Origin: Acidobacteriota bacterium
GTDB lineage: Bacteria; Acidobacteriota; Thermoanaerobaculia; Gp7-AA8
Length of the DNA stretch: 45,094 nucleotides
Direction of reading: 5' to 3'
Assembly (NCBI GenBank): GCA_025463165.1
Contig: JAOBAU010000254.1
Coordinates: forward strand, 1 to 45,094
This document shows positions 28,155-37,088 of this stretch, piece by piece (position 1 is the stretch's first letter; each line of letters opens with the position of its first letter). The notes beneath the pieces are model-generated. The model was not told the origin of the DNA. It worked only from the letters and a program-made list of their open reading frames with translations, and made no database searches. The position numbers and the translations under genes are program-made.

Positions 28155-29204
28155 ATGCTCGTCGCCGGCGTTCGTTATCGATTCGCAAACGGTCTGCGGG
28201 CCGCGATGAGCATATGGGGAGCGTTGCTCGTCGGCTTCGCGGTCGCGGAAGGTTTGCATGCGGCGCCGCCGCTGGTGGCGTGGGGACGCGCGTGGATGGC
28301 GACGCCGTTTCCGCGGCGGTTGCTGCTCGACGGCGGCGTGGCGCTGCTGTTCGGACTCGTTGCGCGTTCGATGTTCGCGTCGTCGGTCGGTGCGTGGGGG
28401 GCGGAGCAGCTGGACGTGTTGCCGCTGAATCGTGCGCAGCGATCTGCGATTGATTATTTCAGTACGCTGATGTTTTTGGCGCCGCCGCTGGTGGCTTGTG
28501 TTGCTGTTTGCGGGAGTGCTTCGCCGGTGTTTGCTTTTGTTCTTGCGGCGGGTTTTGGGGGGAAGAGGATTCGGGCGGTTTCGCGCCCCTCATCCGCCGC
28601 TTCGCGGCACCTTCTCCCGGAGGGAGAAGGATATGGGTGGGAGTGGGGGTGGTTGTTGCGGGTCGGTGAGGAGCGGATTTTGTTCGCGCTTCTGACTTCG
28701 ACGCTTGCGGCGGCGGCTTCGTGGCTCGCCATTCGGAACAATGATGTCGTGGCGCCGCTGGCGGTGCTGCGAATCGAGAGTGCGTTCGTGGCATTCGCGG
28801 CGGGACTGCTCGCTTCGGCGATCAGTGCGGCGCGCAATCTGGCGCGGCCGTATCGCGTCAGTGAATCGCTCGTGCCGGTTTCGTCCGCGGCGCGCATCAA
28901 CGCGCTGCTCGTGACGTCGTTGCCGTTGATGCTCGCGCCGCTCGCAGCTGTTGCGTTGCTTCGCTTCTCACTCGGCGCGTTGTTGTACGGAGCGTTCTCG
29001 TTCGCGCTGTTGTTGTTGATCGGCGAGGCTCGCGGTGAATCGGTGGTGATGGCGATCGCGGTCGTCGCGGCAGTTGGCGGCGCACTCGATGCGCGCGTAG
29101 CGATCGTCATCGTCATCGCCATGCTGCCGTTTGCGTGGCGACGCGCCGTCATCACCGACGCGACGCGCGATCTGCGCGTCATCCGCGGCGAGGCGGCGGC
29201 ATGA
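28155..29204 (+). CDS. ABC-2-type transporter permease-like membrane protein, contains an internal palindromic repeat
   Basis: MLVAGVRYRFANGLRAAMSIWGALLVGFAVAEGL..., many TM helices, ATGA-coupled to an ABC ATPase; start chosen at ATG 28155. Confidence 0.72.
   Translation: MLVAGVRYRFANGLRAAMSIWGALLVGFAVAEGLHAAPPLVAWGRAWMATPFPRRLLLDGGVALLFGLVARSMFASSVGAWGAEQLDVLPLNRAQRSAIDYFSTLMFLAPPLVACVAVCGSASPVFAFVLAAGFGGKRIRAVSRPSSAASRHLLPEGEGYGWEWGWLLRVGEERILFALLTSTLAAAASWLAIRNNDVVAPLAVLRIESAFVAFAAGLLASAISAARNLARPYRVSESLVPVSSAARINALLVTSLPLMLAPLAAVALLRFSLGALLYGAFSFALLLLIGEARGESVVMAIAVVAAVGGALDARVAIVIVIAMLPFAWRRAVITDATRDLRVIRGEAAA
28586..28630 (+). repeat. Dispersed palindromic repeat, copy B (inside permease ORF)
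   Basis: cccctcatccgccgcttcgcggcaccttctcccggagggagaagg; near-identical to the reverse complement of copy C. Confidence 0.88.
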
Positions 29205-29899
29205 TCGAGACCGACCGCGTTGCGAAGCTCATCGGTGGCCGGCCGATCGTCAACAACGTGACGATCTCGATACCTTCCGGCATCGTCGCGCTCCTCGGGC
29301 GCAACGGCGCCGGCAAGACGACGCTCATGCGCCTGCTGACCGGCATCTGGAAGCCGTCGCTTGGCAGCGTGCACATCGCCGGACATGACCTCGCATCCGA
29401 TCCGGTGGCCGCGAAACGGGAGCTCGGCTATCAGCCCGAGCATCCCGATCTTCATCCGCGCATGCGCCCCCGCGAGTTGCTCAACTTCGTCGCCGCCGCG
29501 CGCGGCCTCGCGCGAGGCGAGGTGACGCGCATCGCCGATGAGCTGGAGATCGGCGGATTGCTCGACTCGCGCTGCGGCGCGTTGTCGCAGGGACAGCGGC
29601 GGCTGGTGACGCTCGCCGCGGCGATGATCCATCGTCCGGCCGCGCTGCTGCTCGATGAACCGACGAACGCGCTCGACACGCATCGCGTCGCAACGCTGAA
29701 GCGCTATCTGCAATCGGAGCGCGCACCGCGAGCAACGCTCGTCTCGACGCACCAGCTCGACTTCGTCGTCACCATCGCGCAGCGCTTCATCCTGATGCGC
29801 GACGGCGCGATCGTCGGCGACGGCAGCGTCGAGGAACTCGGCGCACAACTCGGCATGCCCGGCGCTTCGCTCGAAGCGATCGTTTTGCGCGCCACGTGA
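29201..29899 (+). CDS. ABC transporter ATP-binding protein
   Basis: Walker A GRNGAGKTT, signature LSQGQRR, Walker B ALLLDEPTNALD; ATGA overlap with the permease. Confidence 0.95.
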   Translation: MIETDRVAKLIGGRPIVNNVTISIPSGIVALLGRNGAGKTTLMRLLTGIWKPSLGSVHIAGHDLASDPVAAKRELGYQPEHPDLHPRMRPRELLNFVAAARGLARGEVTRIADELEIGGLLDSRCGALSQGQRRLVTLAAAMIHRPAALLLDEPTNALDTHRVATLKRYLQSERAPRATLVSTHQLDFVVTIAQRFILMRDGAIVGDGSVEELGAQLGMPGASLEAIVLRAT

Positions 29900-29931
29900 A
29901 ACCGCGCACGGCGGCCTCCGTACACTCGCTC

Positions 29932-30687
29932 ATGAGAACCGCACTCTTCGCTACTCTCGCTCTCGCCGCCACGACCGCCGGCGCCGGAATCTTCAGCGAC
30001 TGCGACCAGAAGGCGGCGCGCAACGTCAGCGCGCCGGCCGGCGGCGCGACGCGGATCGTCGTCGTCGGCCGCGCCGGAACGCTGAAGGTCGAGGGTCGCG
30101 CAGGTGTCGGCGAAGTGCGCGGCTCGGGAACGGCATGCGCGTCGAGCAGCTCGCTGCTGAACGAGGTTCAGCTGCGCGCGACCCGCTCCGGCGGCGAGGT
30201 GCGCATCGAAGCAGAGGTTCCGGACAATCTCATCATGGAAGAAGCGTCGCTCGACTTCACGGTGACGCTGCCGAACAACGTGCCGGTGTTCGTCGAAGAC
30301 GGCAGCGGCTCGCTGGAGATCGTGAACACCGCGTCGCTCGACGTGACGGACGGTTCGGGTGAATTGACGGTGACGAACGTCAACGGCAACGTTGCCATCC
30401 GCGACGGCTCCGGCTCGATCGACGTCCGCGACGTGACCGGCGACGTGCGCGTCACCGACGGCTCGGGCAGCATCGACATCGCCCGCGCCGGCAGCGTGAC
30501 GATCGACTCCGACGGTTCCGGCTCCGTCGACATTCAAACCGTGAAGCGCAACGTGACGATCGCGGAGAAAGGCTCCGGATCGGTGACCGTGACGGACGTC
30601 GGCGGCGACTTCCGTGTCGACCGCAAAGGAAGCGGTCACATCGAGTACGAGCGGGTGGCGGGGAAGGTGGCGGTGCCGGCGCGCTAA
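29932..30687 (+). CDS. Exported GSG-repeat protein (DUF4097 / adhesin-like beta-solenoid)
   Basis: Signal peptide MRTALFATLALAATTAGAG; repeated DGSGSLEI / DGSGELTV / DGSGSIDV / DGSGSIDI / DGSGSVDI / KGSGSVTV / KGSGHIEY. Confidence 0.78.
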   Translation: MRTALFATLALAATTAGAGIFSDCDQKAARNVSAPAGGATRIVVVGRAGTLKVEGRAGVGEVRGSGTACASSSSLLNEVQLRATRSGGEVRIEAEVPDNLIMEEASLDFTVTLPNNVPVFVEDGSGSLEIVNTASLDVTDGSGELTVTNVNGNVAIRDGSGSIDVRDVTGDVRVTDGSGSIDIARAGSVTIDSDGSGSVDIQTVKRNVTIAEKGSGSVTVTDVGGDFRVDRKGSGHIEYERVAGKVAVPAR

Positions 30688-32201
30688 TGCCGGAAGTGCC
30701 GCTCGCCCGTGAACACCATCGCCATGCCGCGTTCATTCGCGGCCGCGATCACTTCGGGATCGCGCACCGATCCTCCCGGCTGAATCACCGCGCGGACGCC
30801 GGCGTCGGCGAGGATGTCGAGCCCGTCGCGAAACGGGAAGAACGCATCTGACGCGGCGAACGATCCGGCCGGCGGCAGAATCGCTTTCATGATCGCGACT
30901 TTCGCGGCGTCGATGCGGCTCATCTGTCCCGCGCCGATTCCGATCGACTGCGATTCGCCGGTCAGCACGATCGCATTCGACTTCACATTCGCGCAGACGA
31001 TCCACGCGAACTCGAGACCGTCGAGCTCTTCCGCCGTCGGCTGGCGTTCGGTCACGACTTTCCACCCGTCGCGTCCAGAAACGCGGTCGGGCGCCTGCGC
31101 GAGATAGCCGCCGGCGGCGCTCCGAATCTCGAGCCGCGGCAGCTCGGCGATCGTCGTGACGAGCCGCAGATTTTTCTTTCGTCCGAGCAGCTCGCGCGCT
31201 TCCTCGGAGAACGACGGCGCGACGATCACCTCGAGGAACATCTCGCCGACGGCGCGCGCGCAGTCGCCGTCGAACTCGCGGTTCGCGCCGATGATCCCGC
31301 CGAATGCGGAGACCGGATCGGCTTCGATCGCGGCACGCAGCGCGTCGACGAGTTGCTCGCGTCGCGCCACGCCGCACGGATTCGTATGCTTGATGATGGC
31401 GATGGCCGGCTGCTCGAATGCGTTCGCGAGTTTGATCGCGGCGTCGAGATCGAGGAGGTTGTTGTACGACAGCTCTTTCCCGTGAAGCTGCTCGAACGGC
31501 CGCTCGCCCGGCGCGACGTAAAACGCCGCGCTCTGGGCCGGGTTCTCTCCGTAACGCAGGTCCTGAAACTTCTCGAGCTCGAGGATGAGCGAGCCATCGT
31601 CGTGCGGCTCTTCATCGGCGCCGATCTGATCCATCAGGTAGTGCGCGATGGCCGCATCGTACTGAGCGGTCGTAGCGAAGACGGCGACCGCCGCCTGCAG
31701 CCGGAAGTCATCGCTGATCGTGCCGCTCTCGAATTCGGCGAGGAAATCTTCGTACATCTCCGGACGGCAAAGCGGCAGGACGTGACGATGGTTCTTCGCC
31801 GCGGCGCGCAGCATCGACGGACCGCCGACGTCGATCTGTTCGATCGCTTCGCTCAGCTCGACGCCGCCTTTCGCGATCGTCTGCTCGAACGGATAGAGAT
31901 TCACGACGACGAGATCGATCGCCGGGATGCCGAGGCGCGTGACGTCGTCGATGTGCGACGAGTTGTCGCGGTCGTGAAGGATCGCGCCGAAGACTTTCGG
32001 CGTGAGCGTCTTCACGCGCCCGCCGAGGATTTCGGGAGCGCCCGACCATTGCGAGATCGGAGTGACGTCGATGCCGTTGTCGGCGAGATGCTTCGCGGTG
32101 CCGCCGGTCGAAAGGATCTCGACGTTCTTCGCGCGCAGCGCGCGGGCGAGCTCGACGATGCCGGTCTTGTCGGAGACGGAAAGGATTGCGCGTTCGATCA
32201 C
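30684..32201 (-). CDS. purH: Bifunctional AICAR formyltransferase / IMP cyclohydrolase
   Basis: [22 protein letters not shown]...[10 protein letters not shown]...[15 protein letters not shown]...[12 protein letters not shown]...[14 protein letters not shown]...[11 protein letters not shown]...[34 protein letters not shown]. Confidence 0.97.
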   Translation of the reverse strand: MIERAILSVSDKTGIVELARALRAKNVEILSTGGTAKHLADNGIDVTPISQWSGAPEILGGRVKTLTPKVFGAILHDRDNSSHIDDVTRLGIPAIDLVVVNLYPFEQTIAKGGVELSEAIEQIDVGGPSMLRAAAKNHRHVLPLCRPEMYEDFLAEFESGTISDDFRLQAAVAVFATTAQYDAAIAHYLMDQIGADEEPHDDGSLILELEKFQDLRYGENPAQSAAFYVAPGERPFEQLHGKELSYNNLLDLDAAIKLANAFEQPAIAIIKHTNPCGVARREQLVDALRAAIEADPVSAFGGIIGANREFDGDCARAVGEMFLEVIVAPSFSEEARELLGRKKNLRLVTTIAELPRLEIRSAAGGYLAQAPDRVSGRDGWKVVTERQPTAEELDGLEFAWIVCANVKSNAIVLTGESQSIGIGAGQMSRIDAAKVAIMKAILPPAGSFAASDAFFPFRDGLDILADAGVRAVIQPGGSVRDPEVIAAANERGMAMVFTGERHFRH

Positions 32202-32929
32202 TGCACCATCAGATTGCCGCTGCGCATGACGGACGCCGAACGAACGTCGCCGCCTGCTTCGCGCCAGATGTAGTAGTAGAGATTGACGAGGTCGGTGACG
32301 GCGTGTGAGTACGACACCGCCGCGACGCCGAATGCGGTCGAGCGATCGTCGAACTGCGACGACGTCCGTTCGCCGCGGCCGAAATACTCTTCGCCGATCA
32401 GCGGATAGAAACGCGCACTTCGCGCGAACGTCTTGTCGAAGTACGAGTGCATCGTGAAGTGCTGGTCGAGTCCGTAGAAGACGGTCGCGAACTTCGACAT
32501 GCGGCGCTCGAAGTACTGCTCGAAATCATCGTGCACGAGGCTGAGCCGCGCGTCGCCGTTGGAAACGTGGAAGGGATTGTTGGCGTCGGAGACGAGATGG
32601 GCGAGGCGGCCGAGGCGCTCGATGATTTCGGACATCGGCTTGTTGCCGCGGATGGCGGCGATCGTGATCGCCGTCTCGCTTTCGATCTGTTCCTTCAGCC
32701 GGCCGGTGCGGCTGACGACGAAGTATCGATGCGCGTCCGTTCCTTCCTCCGCCTGCGCGCGCGAGATCCCGCGCTCGTATTCGGCGCTGTAACGCTCCAG
32801 CAGCAGACGAAGATCGGGCGGCGCGAGCGCGGCCGACTTCTTCGCGATGCGCTGATCGGACGCGTGCGTCCACGCACCGGCAACGGCCGGGAGCAGCAGC
32901 ACGAGCGTGGTGAGGAGAAGGCGTTTCAT
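32198..32929 (-). CDS. Exported zinc-dependent phospholipase C / S1-P1 nuclease-like protein
   Basis: MKRLLLTTLVLLLPAVAGA-WTHASDQRIA; internal RLGRLAHLVSDANNPFHVSNGD and SYSHAVTDLVNLYYYIW: His/Asp-rich helices and a possible mature N-terminal Trp as in that superfamily. Confidence 0.6.
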   Translation of the reverse strand: MKRLLLTTLVLLLPAVAGAWTHASDQRIAKKSAALAPPDLRLLLERYSAEYERGISRAQAEEGTDAHRYFVVSRTGRLKEQIESETAITIAAIRGNKPMSEIIERLGRLAHLVSDANNPFHVSNGDARLSLVHDDFEQYFERRMSKFATVFYGLDQHFTMHSYFDKTFARSARFYPLIGEEYFGRGERTSSQFDDRSTAFGVAAVSYSHAVTDLVNLYYYIWREAGGDVRSASVMRSGNLMVQ

Positions 32930-32988
32930 CGAACCGGGCCGATGGTAGCAGGAAGTCGCCGCGAGCCCGACACGTTGTGCTCCCGGCG

Positions 32989-33594
32989 ATGTCGTTCGAT
33001 GAACATCTCGCGCTGTTGTTCGCCTGTCGAGCCTGCCCGAACGTTGCCGGCGTGCCGATCACCGGCGCCGTGCGCGACGCGAAGGTGATGCTCGTCGGTC
33101 AGGCGCCCGGTCCGCATGAAGAGGACGAGCGGCGTCCGTTCGCGTACACCGCGGGCAAGCGGCTGTTCGGCTGGTTTCGCGATCGGCTCGGCGTCGACGA
33201 AGCGGACTTTCGGGAGCGCGTTCACATCGGCGCGGTGATCCGCTGCTTTCCGGGCCGCGATCCGAAAGCCGGCGGAGATCGCGTGCCGGACGCCGACGAG
33301 ATCGCCGCCTGCGGGAAACATCTCGATCGAGAGATTGCGCTGCTTCGTCCGCAGCTGATCATCGCCGTCGGCACGCTTGCATCGATCCAGCTGACCGGCA
33401 TCGCGCAGCTGAAAGATGCGGTCGGCGTCGTGCATCACATCGAGCGCGCCGGACATCGCGCCGACGTCGTCGTGCTGCCGCACCCGTCGGGCCGCTCAAC
33501 GTGGCTCAACAAACGCGAGAACGCGGCGCTGCTCGAGCGATCGCTGCAGCTGATCGCGAAGCATCCGGCGTGGCGCGCGACGTTCAGCCGCTGA
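32989..33594 (+). CDS. Uracil-DNA glycosylase superfamily protein (family 4-like with Fe-S cysteines)
   Basis: CRAC...AKVMLVGQAPGPHEEDERRPFAYTAGKRLFGWF...IRCFPGRDP...EIAACGKHL...VVLPHPSGRSTWLN. Start chosen at 32989. Confidence 0.85.
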   Translation: MSFDEHLALLFACRACPNVAGVPITGAVRDAKVMLVGQAPGPHEEDERRPFAYTAGKRLFGWFRDRLGVDEADFRERVHIGAVIRCFPGRDPKAGGDRVPDADEIAACGKHLDREIALLRPQLIIAVGTLASIQLTGIAQLKDAVGVVHHIERAGHRADVVVLPHPSGRSTWLNKRENAALLERSLQLIAKHPAWRATFSR

Positions 33595-34906
33595 CGCCCG
33601 CGAATGCTTTGCGCGTCAGGTTCTCGTGGCCGTTGGCCGTGACGACGACGTCGTCCTCGATGCGGATGCCCCCGAATTTGCGGAACGACTCGACCTTCTC
33701 CCAGTCGACGTACTTCGCGTTCGCGCCATCCTTCAGCTCCTTCAGCAGCGACGGGATGAAGTAGAAGCCGGGCTCGATCGTGAAGACCTGCCGCTCTTCG
33801 ATGACGCGCGTCAGGCGAAGGTACGGATGCCCTTCCGGTTTCGGAATCGTGGTGCCGCGCGCGTCGGCCGCGAAGCCGGCGACATCGTGGACCTGCAGGC
33901 CGATGAAGTGGCCGACGCCATGCGGAAGGAAGGTGCTGCTGATGCGCCGCTCGACGATGCCGTCCGCGTCGAGGCTGCGGACGAAACCGAATTCGCGCAG
34001 CAGTTCGGCGACTTTGCGGTGCGCAAGCATGTGCAGGTCGGGATAGTTCACGCCCGGTTTCACCTGCGCGCAAATCTCCTGCTGCGCGCGGTCCATCTCG
34101 CCGACCAGCTGGCGGAATTCGTCGTTGCGCGCGGAGTAGGTGCGGGTGATGTCGGATGCGTAACCGTTGACGCTCGCGCCGGCGTCGATGAGGAACGAAT
34201 GCCGATCGCGTTCGCTCAGTTTGACGCGCTCGTGCTGATAGTAATGAAGCACCGCCGCATGCTCGTTGAGCGCGATGATGTTTCCGTACGGCAGCTCCTC
34301 CTCGGTGGAATCGGCGGCGCGCAGATACTCGATGTGGATCTCGTATTCGCTGGCGCCGGCGCGGAACGCTTTCTCCGCCGCGCGATGGCCGCGCGCGCCG
34401 CGTTCGTTCGCGAGGCGCATGCACTCGATCTCGTAGTCGGTTTTCCACGAGCGCTCGAAGTGCAGCCGGTGCATCAGCGGCTCCGGATTCACTTCGCCGT
34501 GCGGATCGTCGGTCTCGCCGATGAACGCGGTCTTCCCCGTTTTCGGGAAGAACTGTTTCGCTTCCTCCGGCGTCGCGATCATCGAGATCTCGAACTGCTC
34601 GGTCCAGTAACCGTTCGGCGTTTCGGCCGGCTTGTGCCAGTAGTCAACAGGTTGATGAAAGACGAGCCGCGGTTTCGCGCCCGGCGTGTAGACGAGGAAG
34701 CAGTGCGGATTGTCGATGACCGGAACCCAGTACTTGAAGTGCGGGTTCACCTTGAACGGGTACGGCATGTCATCGAGGAACATCATCCGCTGCGAGCCGG
34801 CGAAGATGAGGAGATGGTCGAAGCCTTCGTCGGCCAGCGCGCGGTCGTGGCGTGCAATGAGCGTCGCGATGTGATCGGGATAGAACTGCGCCAGTTTGTC
34901 CGTCAT
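33584..34906 (-). CDS. pepQ: Xaa-Pro dipeptidase (PepQ-like M24)
   Basis: FLIDAGASVNGYASDITRTYS (metal Asp residues), FLPHGVGHFIGLQVHDVAG, FTIEPGFYFIPSLL, GGIRIEDDVVVT; 440 aa from ATG at 34906. Confidence 0.93.
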   Translation of the reverse strand: MTDKLAQFYPDHIATLIARHDRALADEGFDHLLIFAGSQRMMFLDDMPYPFKVNPHFKYWVPVIDNPHCFLVYTPGAKPRLVFHQPVDYWHKPAETPNGYWTEQFEISMIATPEEAKQFFPKTGKTAFIGETDDPHGEVNPEPLMHRLHFERSWKTDYEIECMRLANERGARGHRAAEKAFRAGASEYEIHIEYLRAADSTEEELPYGNIIALNEHAAVLHYYQHERVKLSERDRHSFLIDAGASVNGYASDITRTYSARNDEFRQLVGEMDRAQQEICAQVKPGVNYPDLHMLAHRKVAELLREFGFVRSLDADGIVERRISSTFLPHGVGHFIGLQVHDVAGFAADARGTTIPKPEGHPYLRLTRVIEERQVFTIEPGFYFIPSLLKELKDGANAKYVDWEKVESFRKFGGIRIEDDVVVTANGHENLTRKAFAGVSG

Positions 34907-34956
34907 GTGCGCGAAGGATATCGAACTTTCGCGGCGCCGCTCCGTAACGAAATGAT

Positions 34957-35379
34957 GTGAAAACGGTACTGGTGGTTCTTCTCCTGTCAGCTGCTCCAGC
35001 CGAAGCCGCTCTTCTGCGCATCGTGATCCTCGGCGACTCGGTCGCGCACGGTGCCGGAGATGAGAGCGGACGCGGCATTGCCGGCAATCTCGATGGCGAG
35101 CTCGACGCGCGCGGCGTCGCGCATGCGCCGGCGGTGAACGCGGCCGTGAATGGCTCGCGAACATGGGATGTCTTCGCGCGACTGCGCACACAAACGGTGC
35201 GGGCGGTGGTCGCGTCGGCGGACGTGATCGTGCTGTCGATCGGCGGGAACGATCTCTTTGGCGACCGGCCGTCGCAGCTCGTGTCGACGCTCGCGCCGCG
35301 CCTGGCGTCGATGATCGTGCGCTCGCGGATCGCGGTGCTGGTCAAGACGCTGCACGCCATGAACGGCCGCGCGCGCTGA
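34957..35379 (+). pseudogene. SGNH/GDSL hydrolase, apparently C-terminally truncated
   Basis: Signal peptide, RIVILGDSVAHGAGDE (block I) and VLSIGGNDLFGD (block III); ends at 140 aa without a block V D-x-x-H; repeat copy C begins 4 nt after the stop. Confidence 0.7.
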
Positions 35380-35382
35380 CAT

Positions 35383-35429
35383 CCTTCTCCCTGGCGGGAG
35401 AAGGTGCCGCGAAAGCGGCGGATGAGGGG
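35383..35429 (-). repeat. Dispersed palindromic repeat, copy C (inverted)
   Basis: ccttctccctggcgggagaaggtgccgcgaaagcggcggatgagggg; reverse complement matches copy B apart from a few bases. Confidence 0.88.
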
Positions 35430-35447
35430 AGTGGCGGATACGCGCAG

Positions 35448-35490
35448 CCCCTCACCCGGCCTGCGGCCACCCTCTCCCGGCGGGAGAGGG
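35448..35490 (+). repeat. Dispersed palindromic repeat, copy D
   Basis: cccctcacccggcctgcggccaccctctcccggcgggagaggg; closest to copy A. Confidence 0.88.
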
Positions 35491-35497
35491 ATCACGT

Positions 35498-35540
35498 AAA
35501 AAAACGAAACGCGCCGACCCCTTCTGGGATTATCGGCGCG
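35498..35540 (-). terminator. Rho-independent terminator for the minus-strand gene 35595-37037
   Basis: On minus strand: CGCGCCGATAATCCCAGAAGGGGTCGGCGCGTTTCGTTTTTTT; perfect 8-bp stem followed by a T-rich tail. Confidence 0.78.
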
Positions 35541-35594
35541 CTCTGACTACTCGCCAGCGGGCTGCGAGTCGGTATTTGCGCGTTCGATGCCAGC

Positions 35595-37037
35595 TCAGAT
35601 CCACTCGCCGCTGCAGGCGAGGAGCTGATCGATCGACAGCATTCGTTCCTCGCCGTTCGTCGTGGTGAAGATCGAGTGGTACCACCCTTTCACTTTCACC
35701 GGCGTGAGGATGTCGTCGCCGATGCGGAGACGTCTTCCATTTCCCAGATTCAGAAACACGCGCTCGTACGCGGAGCGGCTGAGCGTTGGCGACAGCAGCG
35801 GCGGCGTGCTGCGACGCTCGAGCGTCACGCGCTGACTGGTGCGGCGGTCGGTCGATTCGCCGGCCCACGGCGGCGCGAGCAGCTCGACGTCGCTTCGTCG
35901 CCGGCGTGGTGCGCGCTCGATCTCTTCAACATGACGAGCACGTCGCGCCTCGCGCGCGGCGACGTGCTCGCGCAGCGACTCGCTCTCCATCAGCGACGTG
36001 AAGTTCTCCAGCTCGGGAATGACGGCGCCCCACTTCGCGGCGCTGCCGACGTCGTCGTATGCCGGCGGACGATCGGGAAGATCGAGCAGCGACGGCGTTT
36101 CGCCGCGCAGCACGGAGAAGAGCAACCGCACGCTGAATGAATCGGCGCACTCGGCGATCGATGGTTCGAAATACGTCGCGATGGCGAGGGCGAGCTCGCG
36201 CAGCGAGATCGCATCACCGCTGGTCGTTCGCCACACTCGCTCATCAACGTCGCTCGTGAACGGACTGCGCGGAAAGTGATAGTCCTTCGTGATCCATCCC
36301 TTGCGCGACGGATGCTTGCCCGGCTCGACGCCGGCGAGGCGCGGAATGCCGCGCGCGTCGAGCTCGGCCAGCCGATACGACGGCCATGCGATCACCGCGC
36401 GCACGATGCCGACGATCAGCGCGACCGCCGCCGACATCAGTCCGGGATCGGGCGTGAAGTCCATCGTGAGCTCGATCCGCTCGCGCCGCGGACGAACGCC
36501 GAATCCTGTCGAGCGCCGGTTCGCGCCGAGCAGAATGGCCGGAATGGGAAGAAGATGCGCGAGCAGCACGGCGAGCTTCTGCACGGTGCGGTCGGCGCTC
36601 CGCTCGTCGCGCGCGAGCTCGAACGAGATGTTGACATGACAGCTGAATGCCTGCAGGCGAACGTGCTCGGTCGTCTTCAGTTCCCAGCGATCGAACTGCT
36701 CGCGGACGAAACCGATCTGCTCCCACAAACTGCGCACGACGCGCGCCGTGCATTGCGGCGCGATCTCGATCACCGGCGTCACGACTTCGATCACGCCGCC
36801 GTCGAAGTAGAGTGCGCCGCCGGTCGGCAGCTGCATCGATTTGTTCGTTCGCCTGATGAGTGGCCGGTCGATGAATCCCGCCGGCGTGCGCCACTTTTCT
36901 TCAGGGACGATCTCGACATCGTCGACAAAGACTTTGAACTCCGCTTCGAGGCCGATGACCGGGAGCTCGAGCTCGGATGTGTAGGGGAAACGTTCGTCGT
37001 GAGTAACCGGCATGTCTGTAGGGAGTGGCGTTTGCAA
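35595..37037 (-). CDS. Amidoligase / glutamate-cysteine-ligase-like protein (tentative)
   Basis: LPVIGLEAEFKVFVDDVEIVPE near N-terminus (GxExEF-like motif), LYFDGGVIEVVTPVIE, QAFSCHVNISFEL; 480 aa. Confidence 0.5.
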   Translation of the reverse strand: MQTPLPTDMPVTHDERFPYTSELELPVIGLEAEFKVFVDDVEIVPEEKWRTPAGFIDRPLIRRTNKSMQLPTGGALYFDGGVIEVVTPVIEIAPQCTARVVRSLWEQIGFVREQFDRWELKTTEHVRLQAFSCHVNISFELARDERSADRTVQKLAVLLAHLLPIPAILLGANRRSTGFGVRPRRERIELTMDFTPDPGLMSAAVALIVGIVRAVIAWPSYRLAELDARGIPRLAGVEPGKHPSRKGWITKDYHFPRSPFTSDVDERVWRTTSGDAISLRELALAIATYFEPSIAECADSFSVRLLFSVLRGETPSLLDLPDRPPAYDDVGSAAKWGAVIPELENFTSLMESESLREHVAAREARRARHVEEIERAPRRRRSDVELLAPPWAGESTDRRTSQRVTLERRSTPPLLSPTLSRSAYERVFLNLGNGRRLRIGDDILTPVKVKGWYHSIFTTTNGEERMLSIDQLLACSGEWI

Positions 37038-37054
37038 GAATCACGACTGGAGAG

Positions 37055-37082
37055 GTGCTGAGTGCTGAGTGCAGAGTGCTGA
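37055..37082. repeat. Tandem heptanucleotide repeat (GTGCTGA) x4
   Basis: gtgctga gtgctga gtgcaga gtgctga; third unit has one substitution. Confidence 0.9.
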
Positions 37083-37088
37083 GTCGAA

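Noticed and set aside
28454-29848. 464-aa minus-strand ORF
   Set aside because: Antisense to the ABC permease and ATPase; the ATPase motifs define the real frame.
33626-34960. 444-aa plus-strand ORF
   Set aside because: Antisense to pepQ.
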